This document shows positions 1 to 11,228 of a stretch of DNA of 64,000 bases, in pieces; within the stretch, counting starts at the first letter, position 1; each line of letters starts with the position of its first letter. The stretch is from the NCBI GenBank assembly GCA_028023455.1, contig JAQFVV010006215.1:568580-632579 (forward strand), in the 5' to 3' direction. Both the position numbers and the translations under genes were made by a program. The notes below the pieces were generated by a model, which ran no database searches, was not told where the DNA came from, and saw only the letters and a program-made list of their open reading frames with translations. Source of the DNA: Epiperipatus broadwayi (taxonomy: Eukaryota; Onychophora; Udeonychophora; Euonychophora; Peripatidae).

Positions 1-239
1 TTAATGCATTTATATTGCATCGATAGGATGCCCAAGTTTCACTTCAATACAATAAATGAAATAAACTAACAGCTTTATATATAGATAAGTTAGTTATAGT
101 AGTTATTTTCTAATTTAGTTGCAGTAGTTATTTCTCTTTGATGAAGTACCCTATATTTTAATTGGTTAAAAGCTGCAGCAGAACATTAGTGACTAATTCA
201 ACAACTAATTCTCTTTTCTATTTATAAACTAAAATAAGG

Positions 240-1943
240 TGTTTAAAGTAATATAAATTCTTAAACTGATAATCATGCAAGCTAAAAATTTGCTGAGAAT
301 TTTGTTTGTTTATTAATTGATCATCAATTAATAAATTAAAGTCTTTATAGGTTGCATTCAAAACCTTAAGAGAATTCTGTAAGTCATTTTTTGACTGTTA
401 AAAATAATACAATCATCTTCATATCATGAATCCAGAACATAAAAAGAAAAAATTATTTTCACTTTTAATTGATGAAATTAAAAATTTTGTGATCTAATCT
501 ATATAGTATCTTGATCCTTGTTTCATTAAATTGCCTATAAACAGTTTCAAAGACCAATGTCATAAAAATTGAAAAGAATATTGGAGCGAGTATATATTTT
601 TGTTTAACACTAGTTTAATTTCAAAGACCTCAGATTTCCCACATGTAGTAATAACACTTTCTCTTATTCCATGAATAAATGTTGTCGATAACCAATTAAT
701 TTTAAACAATGCCATAGGCTTGTCTTAGTGAATCAAATGCCTTGACTAAATCAATAAAAGTAATGTAAAAAATCACTTCTTTGATACCAACATTTTTCTT
801 CTATATACATTGGTTAACTTTTCTTATACACTTGTAATTGATATAAGCACTAGTAATGCTGAATAAGATAAGCTTAAAATAAAAGTTTTATTACAGTATG
901 CTGAGCAGTTTTTGATATCTTAATCTTTATATTAGACTCATAGCTGTTCTTTCTCAGTATTCCTAGCACTTATATCATCAACAACATTTTTCTTGAATTT
1001 ATCTGGCTACAAATACTATATCTTGATTTTCTAAAATGATATTGAGTCAATGGTATCCATTCTTCTATTATTGACAACAACTTTTTCAACAAAATTATTG
1101 AATGTATCTTTACTAATTGTAGACAATAATGATATTCCATGATAATTACTGTAATCTTGTCTACTTCCTTTGTTCTTAAAAATTGGCACAATAAAAGCAT
1201 TCTTCAGATCAGATGGTATCTCATGAGTCCATATATGCCTAAAAAATTTCAACATTTTTAAAGATAGCATATCATCACCATATTTTAAAACTTTTCTCAG
1301 TATTTTATCGGAAGCCATTTTGATTCACTAAGCCTGATATCTTTTTCAGTTATTTCATCAAAACCTGAAGCTTTTTCATTTTTAAGATTATAAAGAGTTG
1401 TTTTTACTTCACTAAGTGGAATGATATCTTGTCTAAATCAAAATTAGATAAAATGAATATATTGTTAAAAGTTGTCATCTCAATTCTTATGCCACTATTC
1501 AAAAGATGATTAAATTACTTTTTCCATGTTCAAAATATCATTGTCTTTATATAATAGAGTATCATTGTATGAGATTTAATAGGATTGTGATAACATTTCT
1601 CAGAATTTATATGTTGCTTTCAATATATAAAAAAAGATTTAGAATGACTATGAACAGCAAATGTTGGTATATTCTTTCCAGTTTTAATCCACTATTATTT
1701 TATGCTAGTTGTCAGTTGTTTTTCTGCCTTCAGATTTATAAATTTATTATGAAGTTCCACACTTAATCTATTATTCTGCCAAGCAGAGAATGCCACATGA
1801 TTTCTTTTAATTAAATTACTAATAATAAGATTTCTTTTTTTAGTGAGCCCAAAAATAGATTTTCTTGTACCCATAACATATTTCTTGCATGTTTTAGGAA
1901 TATGACAGTCCTGAAGATCCAAATTAGCAATTTTAGTGTTTAA
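240..1943 (-). pseudogene. Degenerate non-LTR retrotransposon, reverse transcriptase part
   Basis: Decayed reverse transcriptase of an old LINE, read on the minus strand across several frames. The clearest block is at 1031-1318, with VPIFKNKGS followed by YSNYHGISLL, the usual early RT motif 'KNKG...NYRGISLL'. Further downstream, about 721-782 encodes FIDLVKAFDS (RT motif A) and about 550-600 encodes an ILAPIFFSIF-like stretch that matches the 'GVKQGCVLAPTLFSIF' block. A lysine/asparagine-rich linker lies at 1695-1940. Stops and frameshifts are frequent, so nothing is translated. The endonuclease half continues at 2663-3464, beyond an inserted younger LINE. The clade is not assigned (CR1/RTE/Jockey-like wording of the motifs). 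Positions 1-239 hold nothing I recognise. Confidence 0.7.
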
Positions 1944-2662
1944 AAGTAATGCGCATCCCACGAATTGGTTTCTTTATCACCGAAGAGGTTTTTTTCTAGC
2001 ATTGACCCAATTTGTGGTCTGTGTTCTCATGAAGATGAAACCATAGATCATATTATACACCGGTGTCCAAGACTTAAAACACTGAAAGATATAATCATCA
2101 TCAACTCCAACATAAGATCTGACATGATTTTCTCACTTGAAAACACCGTACATAATGGAACTTTTGCAAAAATAAGGCTTTCTACCTTTGTCCTCTATGC
2201 CATATGGATAGTAAGATGCAAAACTCTCATGGAATTACCCCCACCACAAATATTACCATTGTTTTATCAAATGCTCAAAAAAATCAAGAAACGTGATCAG
2301 CTCCTTGCCTCCAGTAAAGTCTTTGATGACACCTGGTCTTTAACTGCTCTATCCTTTTCCTGATTATCAACTCCCATCTACCCAGAATTATAGATTAGGC
2401 AATTTTAAAAGAAAAAATTCATGTTTATATTAAAAATGCTAATACCATTAAACAAGTTCTTAGTTTCTCATATTCTACACAAAATTCTTTATTATACCCA
2501 ACCACATAAGTGTATAACAATTGCACTCTCATAACATATTCTAGACAGATGGCAAACAGAACATTAATATAATTATGTTATTGTACAATTTATTTATTTA
2601 TTTTTCTTTTATCAGGATGTAATCACTATTTATTGGTAATAAAAAATTTTGTTGAAATGAAA
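1944..2662 (+). mobile_element. 5'-truncated copy of the Tx1-like LINE (3' end of ORF2 plus 3'UTR)
   Basis: This stretch is highly similar to 16694-17386, the end of the full LINE copy in this window. It begins in the last part of ORF2 (AATGCGCATCCCACGAATTG), contains the C-terminal zinc-binding motif (CGLC...HIIHRC), the same stop, and the same 3'UTR, ending in GTTGAAATGAA as the full copy does. Abrupt 5' truncation is typical of target-primed insertion. A longer T run near 1988-1994 puts the first codons in another frame, so even this fragment is broken. It sits inside the older minus-strand LINE. No convincing target-site duplication was found. Confidence 0.88.
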
Positions 2663-3464
2663 TTCAATGCATATAGTATATACTTCTAAAGAACAAACAT
2701 CAATTGTTTTGTGAATATGATTGGAATAATATTTTTTAATAAAGCTATCATTTTAATTTGAGAGTGTACTAATCTATGATCTATCCAATAGTCTGTGCAT
2801 GTAAGTGCTCATCTAATGTCAACTTTTTTTGCATTCTGATTCTTAACTATAATGCCATTGTTTTGAGTGTGGATATATTTATGTTCCCTTATAATAATTT
2901 TTCTGCTTATATAAAATATTTGGGGTAGGAAACTTATGTGTTGAGTGTAAATTTCAATAATAACAAATCATTTGAATTTACAGCATCAATACCATTATTT
3001 CCAATGACTTTTGACTAAAGTCTACTATCTGTACCAATATGTAGATTAGTCTTTAATGAAGAAAAATCCATCTTTTAATGGTATTGCTGTAATAATGCTG
3101 TACAAGAAGACATAAAAGCTTTTCTGACTTTTGTGAATCTAATGTTGGAGTATAGACTTTAATAAAATGAGTACAAGACCTATTGTGCATTGCAAGTATT
3201 GACACTATAAGCCTTTCATTAATACAATGAGACATTACAACAATAGAAAATACGAAATTGGACTATACAGAAAATGCAACACCACACCTTCTTCTTTCCT
3301 TGATTGGCCTGCCATTGCAAAAAATTGTGACTATCCATTTGTTCAGTTAAGCTTCTTTTTTCAGGGAGGATTTCACTGATAGCAGCAATATTGACCTTAA
3401 ATCCTTGACATGTCTTTAGACACCATTGCTGTTCTTCATTCTGGTCTTGATGAGTTTGTCCCAA
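2663..3464 (-). pseudogene. Degenerate non-LTR retrotransposon, endonuclease part
   Basis: Remains of the apurinic-type endonuclease of the same minus-strand LINE as 240-1943. At 3375-3395 the frame gives VNIAAISE, then LTEQMDSHNFLQW, matching the 'DIAALSET...LTE.G.GYTFFW' opening of LINE endonucleases. At 3053-3235 INERLIVS and VYTPTL fit the 'INDRLM...AYAPT' region. About 2955-3003 encodes NSNDLLLL, and 2758-2796 encodes DYWIDHRLV, the 'W.DHRL' end of the domain. Stops occur between these blocks. The order endonuclease then RT on one strand, with the plus-strand LINE fragment between them, shows one element cut by a later insertion. Confidence 0.65.
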
Positions 3465-4928
3465 GTAATGTTCACACTTTCCATATACCTATATTTAAAA
3501 AAAAGAGATCTATAATTCTTATATCTATTACAACTAACTATAGCTTTACCACTAGTTCTGATATTATTATTACTATCATTTGCATGACAATTTAGCTAGA
3601 CTGTGTCAGATAGGCTAAATTTAGATATATTTTAAAAATCCTTCAACAAACTAATTCATTAATGATTGAACTGATTCAAGTAAAAATCATAAGTAAGCAT
3701 TTCCAGCCTATTAAACTCGACCCCAATCATTTCATTCTTAATTTTTAAGAAGCAAAGTTAAAAAACAAAGGAAAAGATATTTGGAGTCAGAAATGCTATG
3801 CATGTAAGTAAAAGATGAAATGTTGTTACACAAACATATTATCCAATTTTTACTATTAGTTTAATAAACCAATGATCAACTTTTCCAATTAAAGATATGG
3901 TTTTTTATAATTATAAAAAAAAAATAATTTCTTCTTTCTCCAAAAAAAAAAATTTTTTTTGAGAAAAAAAAAAATCAACCCACCCTTTCTTTCCAAAAAC
4001 ACAAAAATTTAGGGAAAATTTAAAACTAAAAAAAAAAGAAGGGAAAAAAAAACACTTAAACTTTCTTTTTAATTTTTTTGAATGAATGGCGGCTGCGAAA
4101 TTTTCAAAATTTAAAATATACATCATTCTTAAAAAAAAAAGAGAATATGAATAAGTGATATATATTTTTATATAACAAAATGTTTATAAATTGAAAAAAA
4201 AAAATAAACAACTTTTCAAAAATAAACCACAACCATTTTATACTTCATTTATTAAAATTATTAAAAAGGATGTTCATTTCCTTGAAAAAATTGATCATAA
4301 GTTTATAACAATTCAAAAACATTGTGCTATATAAAAATAAATAACTATTAGTTTAAAGAAATGTCTGGTAGCAGGAAAGGCTCACAATGACTGGACCTAC
4401 AATAACTGAAGTGACTGAAGAAAAAAAGTGGGAGACAAAATGGGTTTATATTGGAAATAATACCTTGCCTTTGATGAATCAACATACTACTTTGCACTGC
4501 TGCAGAAGCTCTGGATTAGGTGCTGTTTATTTGATAGCATAGTTGACTTTTATATTGAAAGCCTATTCCATTATCTTCCACCTATGGTACCATCTGGTAG
4601 CCTGAATACATCTTGAAAATAGTTGAAGAATGTATATAAATTTAGATTTTTTGATGTTCTGACTCATACTCATTATTAAATAGTTAGTAATTTTAAAAAT
4701 ATATCTATGGTTCTATTAATAATGATTAAATATTATTACTTGGCCAAAGTATACATGCCAGTATGTTTTAGTACTACACTGCCTAATTCTTCAATCTGTC
4801 TTGGACAAAAAATTATCTTTATATATATGAGTTTGAAGACATTTAGGTGTCTAAAAAATTCATGCTTGCAAACTGATAGAAACGTTTTGCATAAACGCTT
4901 GAAGTTAATATTTAGGTCTAGTTTCTAA
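3465..4928. other. No gene; homopolymer-rich stretch at 3900-4210
   Basis: No coding or RNA gene is supported. At 3900-4210 the sequence is almost only A and T runs of 8-11 bases with short C or G interruptions. The reading frames across it (for example 3911-4126, minus) are lysine/phenylalanine strings. It resembles 18535-18730 and may be poorly called sequence. The remainder is AT-rich without recognisable repeats. Confidence 0.6.
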
Positions 4929-4988
4929 CTCCTATCCCTTCACTGATGAGAGCAAATCAGCTTGAAATCAGCTGATCTGAGGGTGGAG
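4929..4988 (+). ncRNA. Hammerhead ribozyme, type I, complete core
   Basis: A self-cleaving hammerhead fold can be drawn without changing any core base. CTGATGA is at 4943-4949. Stem II is GAGC (4950-4953) with GCTT (4960-4963), loop AAATCA. GAAA is at 4964-4967. Stem III is the palindrome ATCAGCTGAT (4967-4976). The cleavage-site base is C4977, so the predicted cut follows 4977. Stem I pairs CCTTCA (4937-4942) with TGAGGG (4978-4983) including one G-T pair, then an internal loop, then CTCC (4929-4932) with GGAG (4985-4988). Stem I is the open stem, hence type I. A stem-I internal loop and a short palindromic stem III are seen in natural hammerheads of Penelope-like elements. The element it belongs to is not delimited. 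Activity is inferred. Confidence 0.72.
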
Positions 4989-5145
4989 CAAAATGAAAGA
5001 GACAGTGAATATTGATTCTGACATTTATGTAAACAAATACGCTTGTTTGGAGGTCTTAGTAAAGCTCCATCTATTGATCATTAATACAAGCGATAGCAGG
5101 TTTTTACGTATATAAAACTTGTTTTGTTTTTCATATATATATATA

Positions 5146-5187
5146 GCACTTTCAACTACCTTGTAGCTACAAGGTAGTTGAAAGTGC
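5146..5187. repeat. Perfect 42-bp palindrome
   Basis: Two 21-base arms (GCACTTTCAACTACCTTGTAG and its exact reverse complement) meet with no spacer. The right arm and the following 90 bases recur near 36915-37014, so this is the end of a dispersed repeat that has been inverted on itself. Confidence 0.92.
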
Positions 5188-5275
5188 TTCTAAGTTACGG
5201 TTATACATATAATTTTTATAAAGTTTTAATTACTGTATTTTCAAATATTTATTTATAAATTTACACACACACACA
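5170..5275. repeat. Dispersed repeat shared with 36915-37014
   Basis: From TAGTTGAAAGTGCTTCTAAG onward the sequence runs closely parallel to 36915-37014, with conserved blocks such as GTACTG/TACTGTATTTTC and ATTTATTTATAAATTTAC. It ends in AC/AT microsatellite at 5262-5290. No coding potential. Confidence 0.7.
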
Positions 5276-5290
5276 CACACATATATATAT

Positions 5291-5462
5291 AACCATTAGA
5301 AACCAAACAGTAAACACCTAAACATTCACAATATAGATAGTAATCAATATGTCTCACTATTATCAAGGCAACCTCTCACCTTTTAATAGCAACAGGGACA
5401 CATATTGATTACTATCTGTATTGTGAATGTTTAGATAGTTACTGGTTGGTTTCTAATGGTTA
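5291..5462. repeat. Foldback element
   Basis: An AACCATTAGAAACCA...ATTCACAATATAGATAGTAATCAATAT left arm is repeated as its reverse complement at about 5399-5462, with a short loop containing CAAGGCAACCTCTCACC. A related, more diverged foldback lies at 37690-37850. Confidence 0.75.
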
Positions 5463-5499
5463 CATTTTTATCCCAATTAACTTTAAGCATTATTTCACT

Positions 5500-6000
5500 T
5501 ATATATATATATGTATATATGTTAATATGAAGATTTTCACGGGTTGCATATATAAAAGACATATTTTGCGGGTTCATCCCTGTTAAAAAATTTAAATATT
5601 GATATACTGACATTTCAACTTGATCACACAAGTCATCCACTGGGTTATAAAAGATAGAAAGATAATTGTAGAGGTGCTATAATGACTGATTTTAAAAAAA
5701 AAATGTTAAAGTTCCACCAATAGCAAAAATGTTAAATTAAGAATGTTTTTTTAAAAAAATCTTTCCAAATAGGAGGAAGTTTGCATGTATCATCTCACTT
5801 ATTGATAAAATCTGGCCTTTAAGTATAGTATCTCAGTGGCTTCTCTAATTTTGCCCTGGTAGAGATTAACACATCTGGATATGATCCTGGTACTTTTATC
5901 ACCCAGTGGATGACTTGTGTGATCAAGTCGAAACATCGGTATATCAATATTTAAATTTTTTAACACAGATGAACCGCAAAATATATCTTTTATATATATA
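5500..6000. repeat. Foldback repeat with GAAAC dyad (family C)
   Basis: The unit TGGATGACTTGTGTGATCAA + GTCGAAACATCGG is present on the plus strand at about 5910-5940 and inverted at about 5600-5640. Each copy is followed by TATATCAATATTTAAATTTT and a GATGAACC(C)GCAAAATAT block. A stem ACTTG/CAAGT precedes CGAAAC, which recalls hammerhead or Penelope-end dyads, but the first two core bases and the spacing are wrong, so I do not call it a ribozyme. Confidence 0.5.
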
Positions 6001-6529
6001 TAATTACATTAACTTTGGACTATATAATATTATTAATGTTAACCAATAAATATAAGCAAATGCTTTGCATAACAATGCAGTGTGTATATGCTAAAAGTTT
6101 CCAAATAATATGTATTGAATTGCTGATGTGGTGAGCAGTTTTAATAGGAGAAAAATAATAATAAAAACTTGATTACTGCAGAATTTTATTGACACAAGTT
6201 AAAAAATTAACATAAAATTTTATGCCATAAATAACATTTTATTACATAAAAAATCAACATCAATTACTTATTAATAAGATTTTTGCGTTTTTAGACTTTG
6301 GATAATAAAACTAATATCATAGTCATATTTTGTCAATTTTAATCATACACATACCAAATTAGATTCTTCAGTCGTCATTTTTTAAATCATCTTTTATAAA
6401 ATTCATTTCAGAAAATGACTCACAAACATATGTAGGAAAAAAACTGATAATGTAGTCATTGCTACTTTTTAAAAAAAACTATAAAAGTTTTTGAAATGAA
6501 GCATAATTCATATACTTGGAGATTGAATG

Positions 6530-6875
6530 CAATATAGAGAATTTGAACCCAGACTTTCAAGTTCCCTCCAGCTATCTACTCTATCTCATATAACCGATAC
6601 ACATGACTACACACATGTGAAAAAGATAAATGATCACCAATAAATATATTTTGTGCTGATCCAGCACTCATCTGTTATTCCAGATCATCATCTATAATCA
6701 GTGCTCGGTTTGTATTAAGATAGCAAATCTTCATTCTTTAATGGTTAGGTTTCAATCTATTCTACTTTTCAACTCTGGATGGCTGAAGAGTTGGAAGGTG
6801 GAATAGACTGAAACCTGTCTATTTAAGTTTGGTGATGTGATATCTTAATATAAACTGAGTACTGATTATATATAT
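6530..6875. repeat. Family B foldback with decayed hammerhead-like motif
   Basis: This copy matches 23520-23790 and 59165-59482 (AACCTT/CCCTCCA GCTATC, ACACATGACTACACACATGTG, GTGCTGATCCAGCAC). Its right half, 6690-6875, folds back (CAGTGCTCGGTTTGTATTAAGATA against TATCTTAATATAAACTGAGTACTG). On the minus strand CAGATGA at 6674-6668 is followed by a perfect GTGCTG-GAT-CAGCAC hairpin and AAAA. Compared with a hammerhead core this has T to A in CTGATGA and G to A in GAAA, so it would be dead. Confidence 0.6.
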
Positions 6876-7040
6876 ATATGAAAATTTTAAAATTTAATTC
6901 ATTTAAATGTAAACAGAAATCAGTATAAACATTCCATGATTTTTTCATTGCGAAAAAATGTCTAACTTTATCTAAATACTTAATGATTCTTTGAAAAACC
7001 ATTTCTCCAACTTAAACACCAGACATTCATTGTTATACAT

Positions 7041-7496
7041 TAGAGATGGCCAACTTTTGTGTTCATAAGATCTACTTTTTATTTTTAAAATGTGTTGCGA
7101 TCGACTTGTTGTCATAGGCGTAATCTAAGTTGAGGGAGGTGTGAAATATATACTACTTTTATATATTTACCTTAAAAAATAAAAATAAAATAACGGGCCC
7201 AAAAAACTCATGTCCAGGGGAATTAAAGCAACATGAGTAATTATTAACAATATTTATTAATTCAAATTAGCTACATTAAGTCAAGATTATAAATATTATT
7301 TTCAGTAGTGGACTTCACCTATCTAGAATTGAAAAAAAAATTAGAACAAAAACTAAAATAACAAAAAAACTTAAAAATCTTGACTTAATTTGTTTCACTC
7401 TTTATCCGACAGCTCTTGTCAGATTGGACTCGCGATCGACCAAAATTGGCTTTGCGATCGACAAGTGGATCACGATCGACTTGTTGGCTACCTCTG
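7041..7496. mobile_element. Non-autonomous hAT MITE with 8-bp target-site duplication
   Basis: The ends are imperfect inverted repeats of the hAT type: left TAGAGATGGCCAACTTTTG; right, read inward, CAGAGGTAGCCAACAAGTCG. Subterminal GATCGAC/GCGATCG motifs repeat near the right end. The flanks are TTATACAT (7033-7040) and TTGTACAT (7497-7504), an 8-bp duplication with one substitution. At 456 bp and with no transposase reading frame it is a non-autonomous element. Confidence 0.82.
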
Positions 7497-7504
7497 TTGT
7501 ACAT

Positions 7505-8530
7505 AATTTATGTAAATAACTAAGCATTATGTTTATCTCATTGAATAATTCTGGAATTTTTCATTATTTAAAGTGCGTGGTTACAAGACTCATAATTTTT
7601 AGTAATTTAAAACTATTCTTAATATATAGAATCTGACGTGTAATGTAATAAAACCTGAGAAATAAACGTCCAATATGTATTACAAATACAATTTACCAAA
7701 TTATTTTTCTCTCCAATCATATTCTAAATATTGTCAATAATTTTGGAAAAATCTATTTTTTTTTTTTTCAGTGAATAGCAAGTATTTATTTCTTTGTTAT
7801 TGTTGCTAATAATGTCAAATTATTAATTTCTTCCTTGATATTATTCCCAACAGAATAATGAATAAAACTTATTAAACCAAATGATATGGTTAATCAGTAC
7901 TATTATGAAGACAAAAGATTCTATCTTTCACAGTGTTTTCAGCCAAAGCATGTTTTTTTATTCTTTGAATAATTTTTTTATTGTTTTTAAAATCTTCAAA
8001 GAGAACGGACACACATTTTAGTCATGCTTTTTGCATATATTCCCCAATCAATAAAAGATTTATTTGGGTGTTTGACAATTCCATTTGAGACAAAAAATTA
8101 CCAGAAGTTATAGTTGAATGATTGGGTTACTTTTTTTATAAATCTCCATTACATTAATGCATGCAATTTTTATATAATTCCTCCTTTATTTTTCTAACAA
8201 TTTCGACTGTCCCTGCAGTCTTTATTAGAGCTTTTTATAACTTTCATCTTCCTTCCATTATTATACATCCACTTTAATTTTCTTAATCCTTCATGTTTTC
8301 TCTTCTTTCTAGAAGTATTTGAATGATTGTTGATAAATTTCATTAAGAATTCACATTTTTTTAATTATTCTTTCTTTTATTTCCAGGAAAAATGTATGGT
8401 TTGATTCATAATGCTGTTTTACTGATGATGAACTGCAAGCAATTTCCTGAAATGTACAACACATACTGTACCGGTCAAAACATGTCTATCCATCTAACAT
8501 GAGCTGGAACACACAAAATGTACTTCAAAC
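7505..8530. other. No gene recognised
   Basis: AT-rich sequence with T-rich runs. I see no coding frame with family resemblance, no clear inverted repeat and no RNA gene. Confidence 0.5.
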
Positions 8531-8534
8531 CCAG

Positions 8535-8600
8535 TCAAGCCCAAGATTTAGGTCAGGGACCAGCCTGGATTCGAACCCACCCTCTAAGCCCCAGATCAAA
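8535..8600 (-). repeat. tRNA-like fragment with B box (possible SINE)
   Basis: On the minus strand GGTTCGAATCC (within 8568-8582) is a perfect pol III B box, preceded by GGGCTTAGAGGGT, which could be the anticodon-arm remnant. No convincing A box or acceptor stem pairs with it, so it is at best a tRNA-derived repeat piece. Confidence 0.35.
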
Positions 8601-8639
8601 CACCTAATGAACAACATAATAGTGATGGCACATGAGAAT

Positions 8640-11077
8640 TAATTTTAATCCGGCCGACTAGGAGAGCGGAGAAGACAATGAGACATTTATTTACTATGAC
8701 TAATTAAAATATACCTAAGCATGGTTGTAATATGTGGAAGTGGAGGAAAGAGGAAGGAATTCGAACTACTCAAATAGTTAGACAAAATATATTTTAATAT
8801 AATGAAAAATTAGTTATATACATTTATAAATAAATTATGTTAATGTGTGTGTGTGAATACAAGCGATTACATAGTGTCATTCACGCTATTATTTCTCATA
8901 TGCACTTTATTAGCTAAATGATATATTATAAATAAACACACATCTTTGTGGGTCTAATATTAAGATGAATTTATTATTACAAAGGATTACATAAATTCAT
9001 TAACGCTTTGGGTTATGGTTCTGAAACGTGGTGACTAACATATGATAGGGGAGCGTTCTGAGATTCATTCAGATATAAGATAAATCATTTTCACGCCATC
9101 GAGGTCATGAAAATAAATAGGATACATTTGAAAAACACATTTGAAAATGACATTTGATTAGATGACAAAATATCCAATGAAAATTATTTAACAATAGTAA
9201 AACGAAGCTTTATTTTTCCCAAGGCACATAGAGACTCTTAAATAGATATATAAATTACGATGGTGAGACTGAATAAGATTGAAATAACTTAAATAATAAA
9301 AGCAATTGACGTTTATAGATATATATCTTAAACAAAGCTTAATTTTAATATTATAGCATTAAAGCGGGTCATGAAGCAAAAGAAGTAATAATCTGAAGAA
9401 GTTTGCGGTGCTGACATAATAGCCTAAAAAATAACTAAGAGGAAAAAGGTCATGCTTCTGGATGAAAAACGAAATCTCACACCCTTCTTGGGTGGTGTAG
9501 AGAAAAATGGTATAGGCATGGCGTGGCCCAGACTTTTGCTGGTATAACCAATGCGAGAGGCCTTTTTATATACGAAGTGAGTAGATGGGCATAGCATGTG
9601 CCAAACTTATGGGTCACAGCTAGATGCATTTTATATGAAGAAAGTGGTTCCAAATAGCTCAACTACCTATGGAACGAGATATAAGAAATCTATGAGTTCG
9701 ACTTGTGCAACTCTCAGATTAAAGCCGTACACAAAGATGGCTAAATCTCAGAACGCAATAATGAATGGATGTCATTAAAAACATTGAATAAATTTACAGC
9801 TTCAAAATAAATGACCCTTATTTGAAAATACTATAACACGCAATGCATTTATAATATATATATAGGGAGAATATTTCACATACGTTAGGATTCTAATTAA
9901 TAATAGAAACATTAAGATTTCCCCCTTCCCTGTCCTACCATTTAAAACAAATCAATCCCACCTTTGTTGGTTTTATAATAACGGAAAAATAATAAAGCAT
10001 ATATTTAGAGTATGGACTAAAAGAATAGCAGTTATACATAGAAAAACAATTAATAAGTCAATCTATCAGAATTGACTAAATAATCATTTTATATGAAGTA
10101 TCAAGCGTTAAATAGCCAAAGTTCTGGATTTTCACCGGGTTAAACAAATCATTTTTATATTAAAAAACAAAACAAAAACGAACCTACAATGTTGATTCAT
10201 AACAATCTGGCGACGTATTAATTTACAATGCATTACATATATTTCTCAGGGGACATTAATCCTTTGTACTGAAAAAAAAAATGACTTAGAAAAGATTTTT
10301 AATTAAAAAATCGCTAGTTTGACTTAGATTGGCAAATTAATAAATAAAATCAAAACATATATATATTAATCAAGTCATAAATATCAAAATAATGACCGCA
10401 CGAAATTAAGGAAAAGAAAGTTAAAAAGCATATGAGAATAGGGATTAAATATAAAGAAATCAATTGAGAGCAAAATTAGATTCATAGACATACATATACA
10501 TAAATAAAAAATACATGGGAAGAGATCTTGATGATTATTCGGAGATTATAATAATACTCTATTGGAAATGTTTCACGGCTTATAGAGGCATGTTACAGTC
10601 AGAGTATTAGCAGGTTTTCTGGACACAGATAGGCTCCGCTAGATGTTGACTAGCAATGGATGTTATGAGCTGGTGAGGACAAAGCTCCGGGAAGCATGGT
10701 CGAGTCTTTTAACCATGCCATTCTTTTAGGTACGATGTCCCTTGTATATAGATTAATCACTCTTCAGATAAAACTCTCTCTCTTATCAAATTTTTACTAT
10801 TTATATGTTCCGATCTTCATCCTATCGGATTGAATCTACAGGCCTCCTACCAATTTAATTTCTTTAAGCAGTTCTGTGAGGTTGGTGCCTGCTTGGAGGG
10901 AAACATCTATAACTCTCTTCAAGGGTTGATTTGCTAATTAAAAAAACAACAAGCATAACAGTTTATCATCAATTGTACTAACAAAATCTATTTAATTAAA
11001 GTTTAGATTACAAAAATTTTGAATTTGTACAATGCTTTCACATTTAGTGTTTGACTAAAACTTAAATAGAAACTTTC
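8640..11077. other. Unassigned region, no gene
   Basis: Composition is a little less AT-rich at 9400-9780 and 10560-10900, which suggests buried repeats. Around 9010-9040 the plus strand reads GYGSETW, the phrase that closes many LINE reverse transcriptases, but nothing flanking supports it. TGGCGAC at about 10209 could be mistaken for a primer site; no matching LTR was found. Confidence 0.4.
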
Positions 11078-11228
11078 TTATACCCTACTTCCGCTTTTGG
11101 CAGCCATCTTTGCAACTGGTCTTACAAAACGCGTCCCTTAGCGATTCAATTTCAGGAGGATAGGGACGATTGTCCCCTTACCTTTACGTTTCTTATTCAA
11201 GGTAAGTCTGTTTTAATCATTATATATT

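Noticed and set aside
3911-4126. 71-residue Lys/Phe-rich frame
   Set aside because: Lies in homopolymer-rich, possibly miscalled sequence.
8412-8460. ACTGATGATGAACTG...CCTGAAATG as a hammerhead core
   Set aside because: The segment between CTGATGA and GAAA does not form a hairpin, and flanks do not pair.
10200-10230. TGGCGAC as a retroelement primer-binding site
   Set aside because: No LTR with TG...CA ends precedes it and no gag or pol follows.
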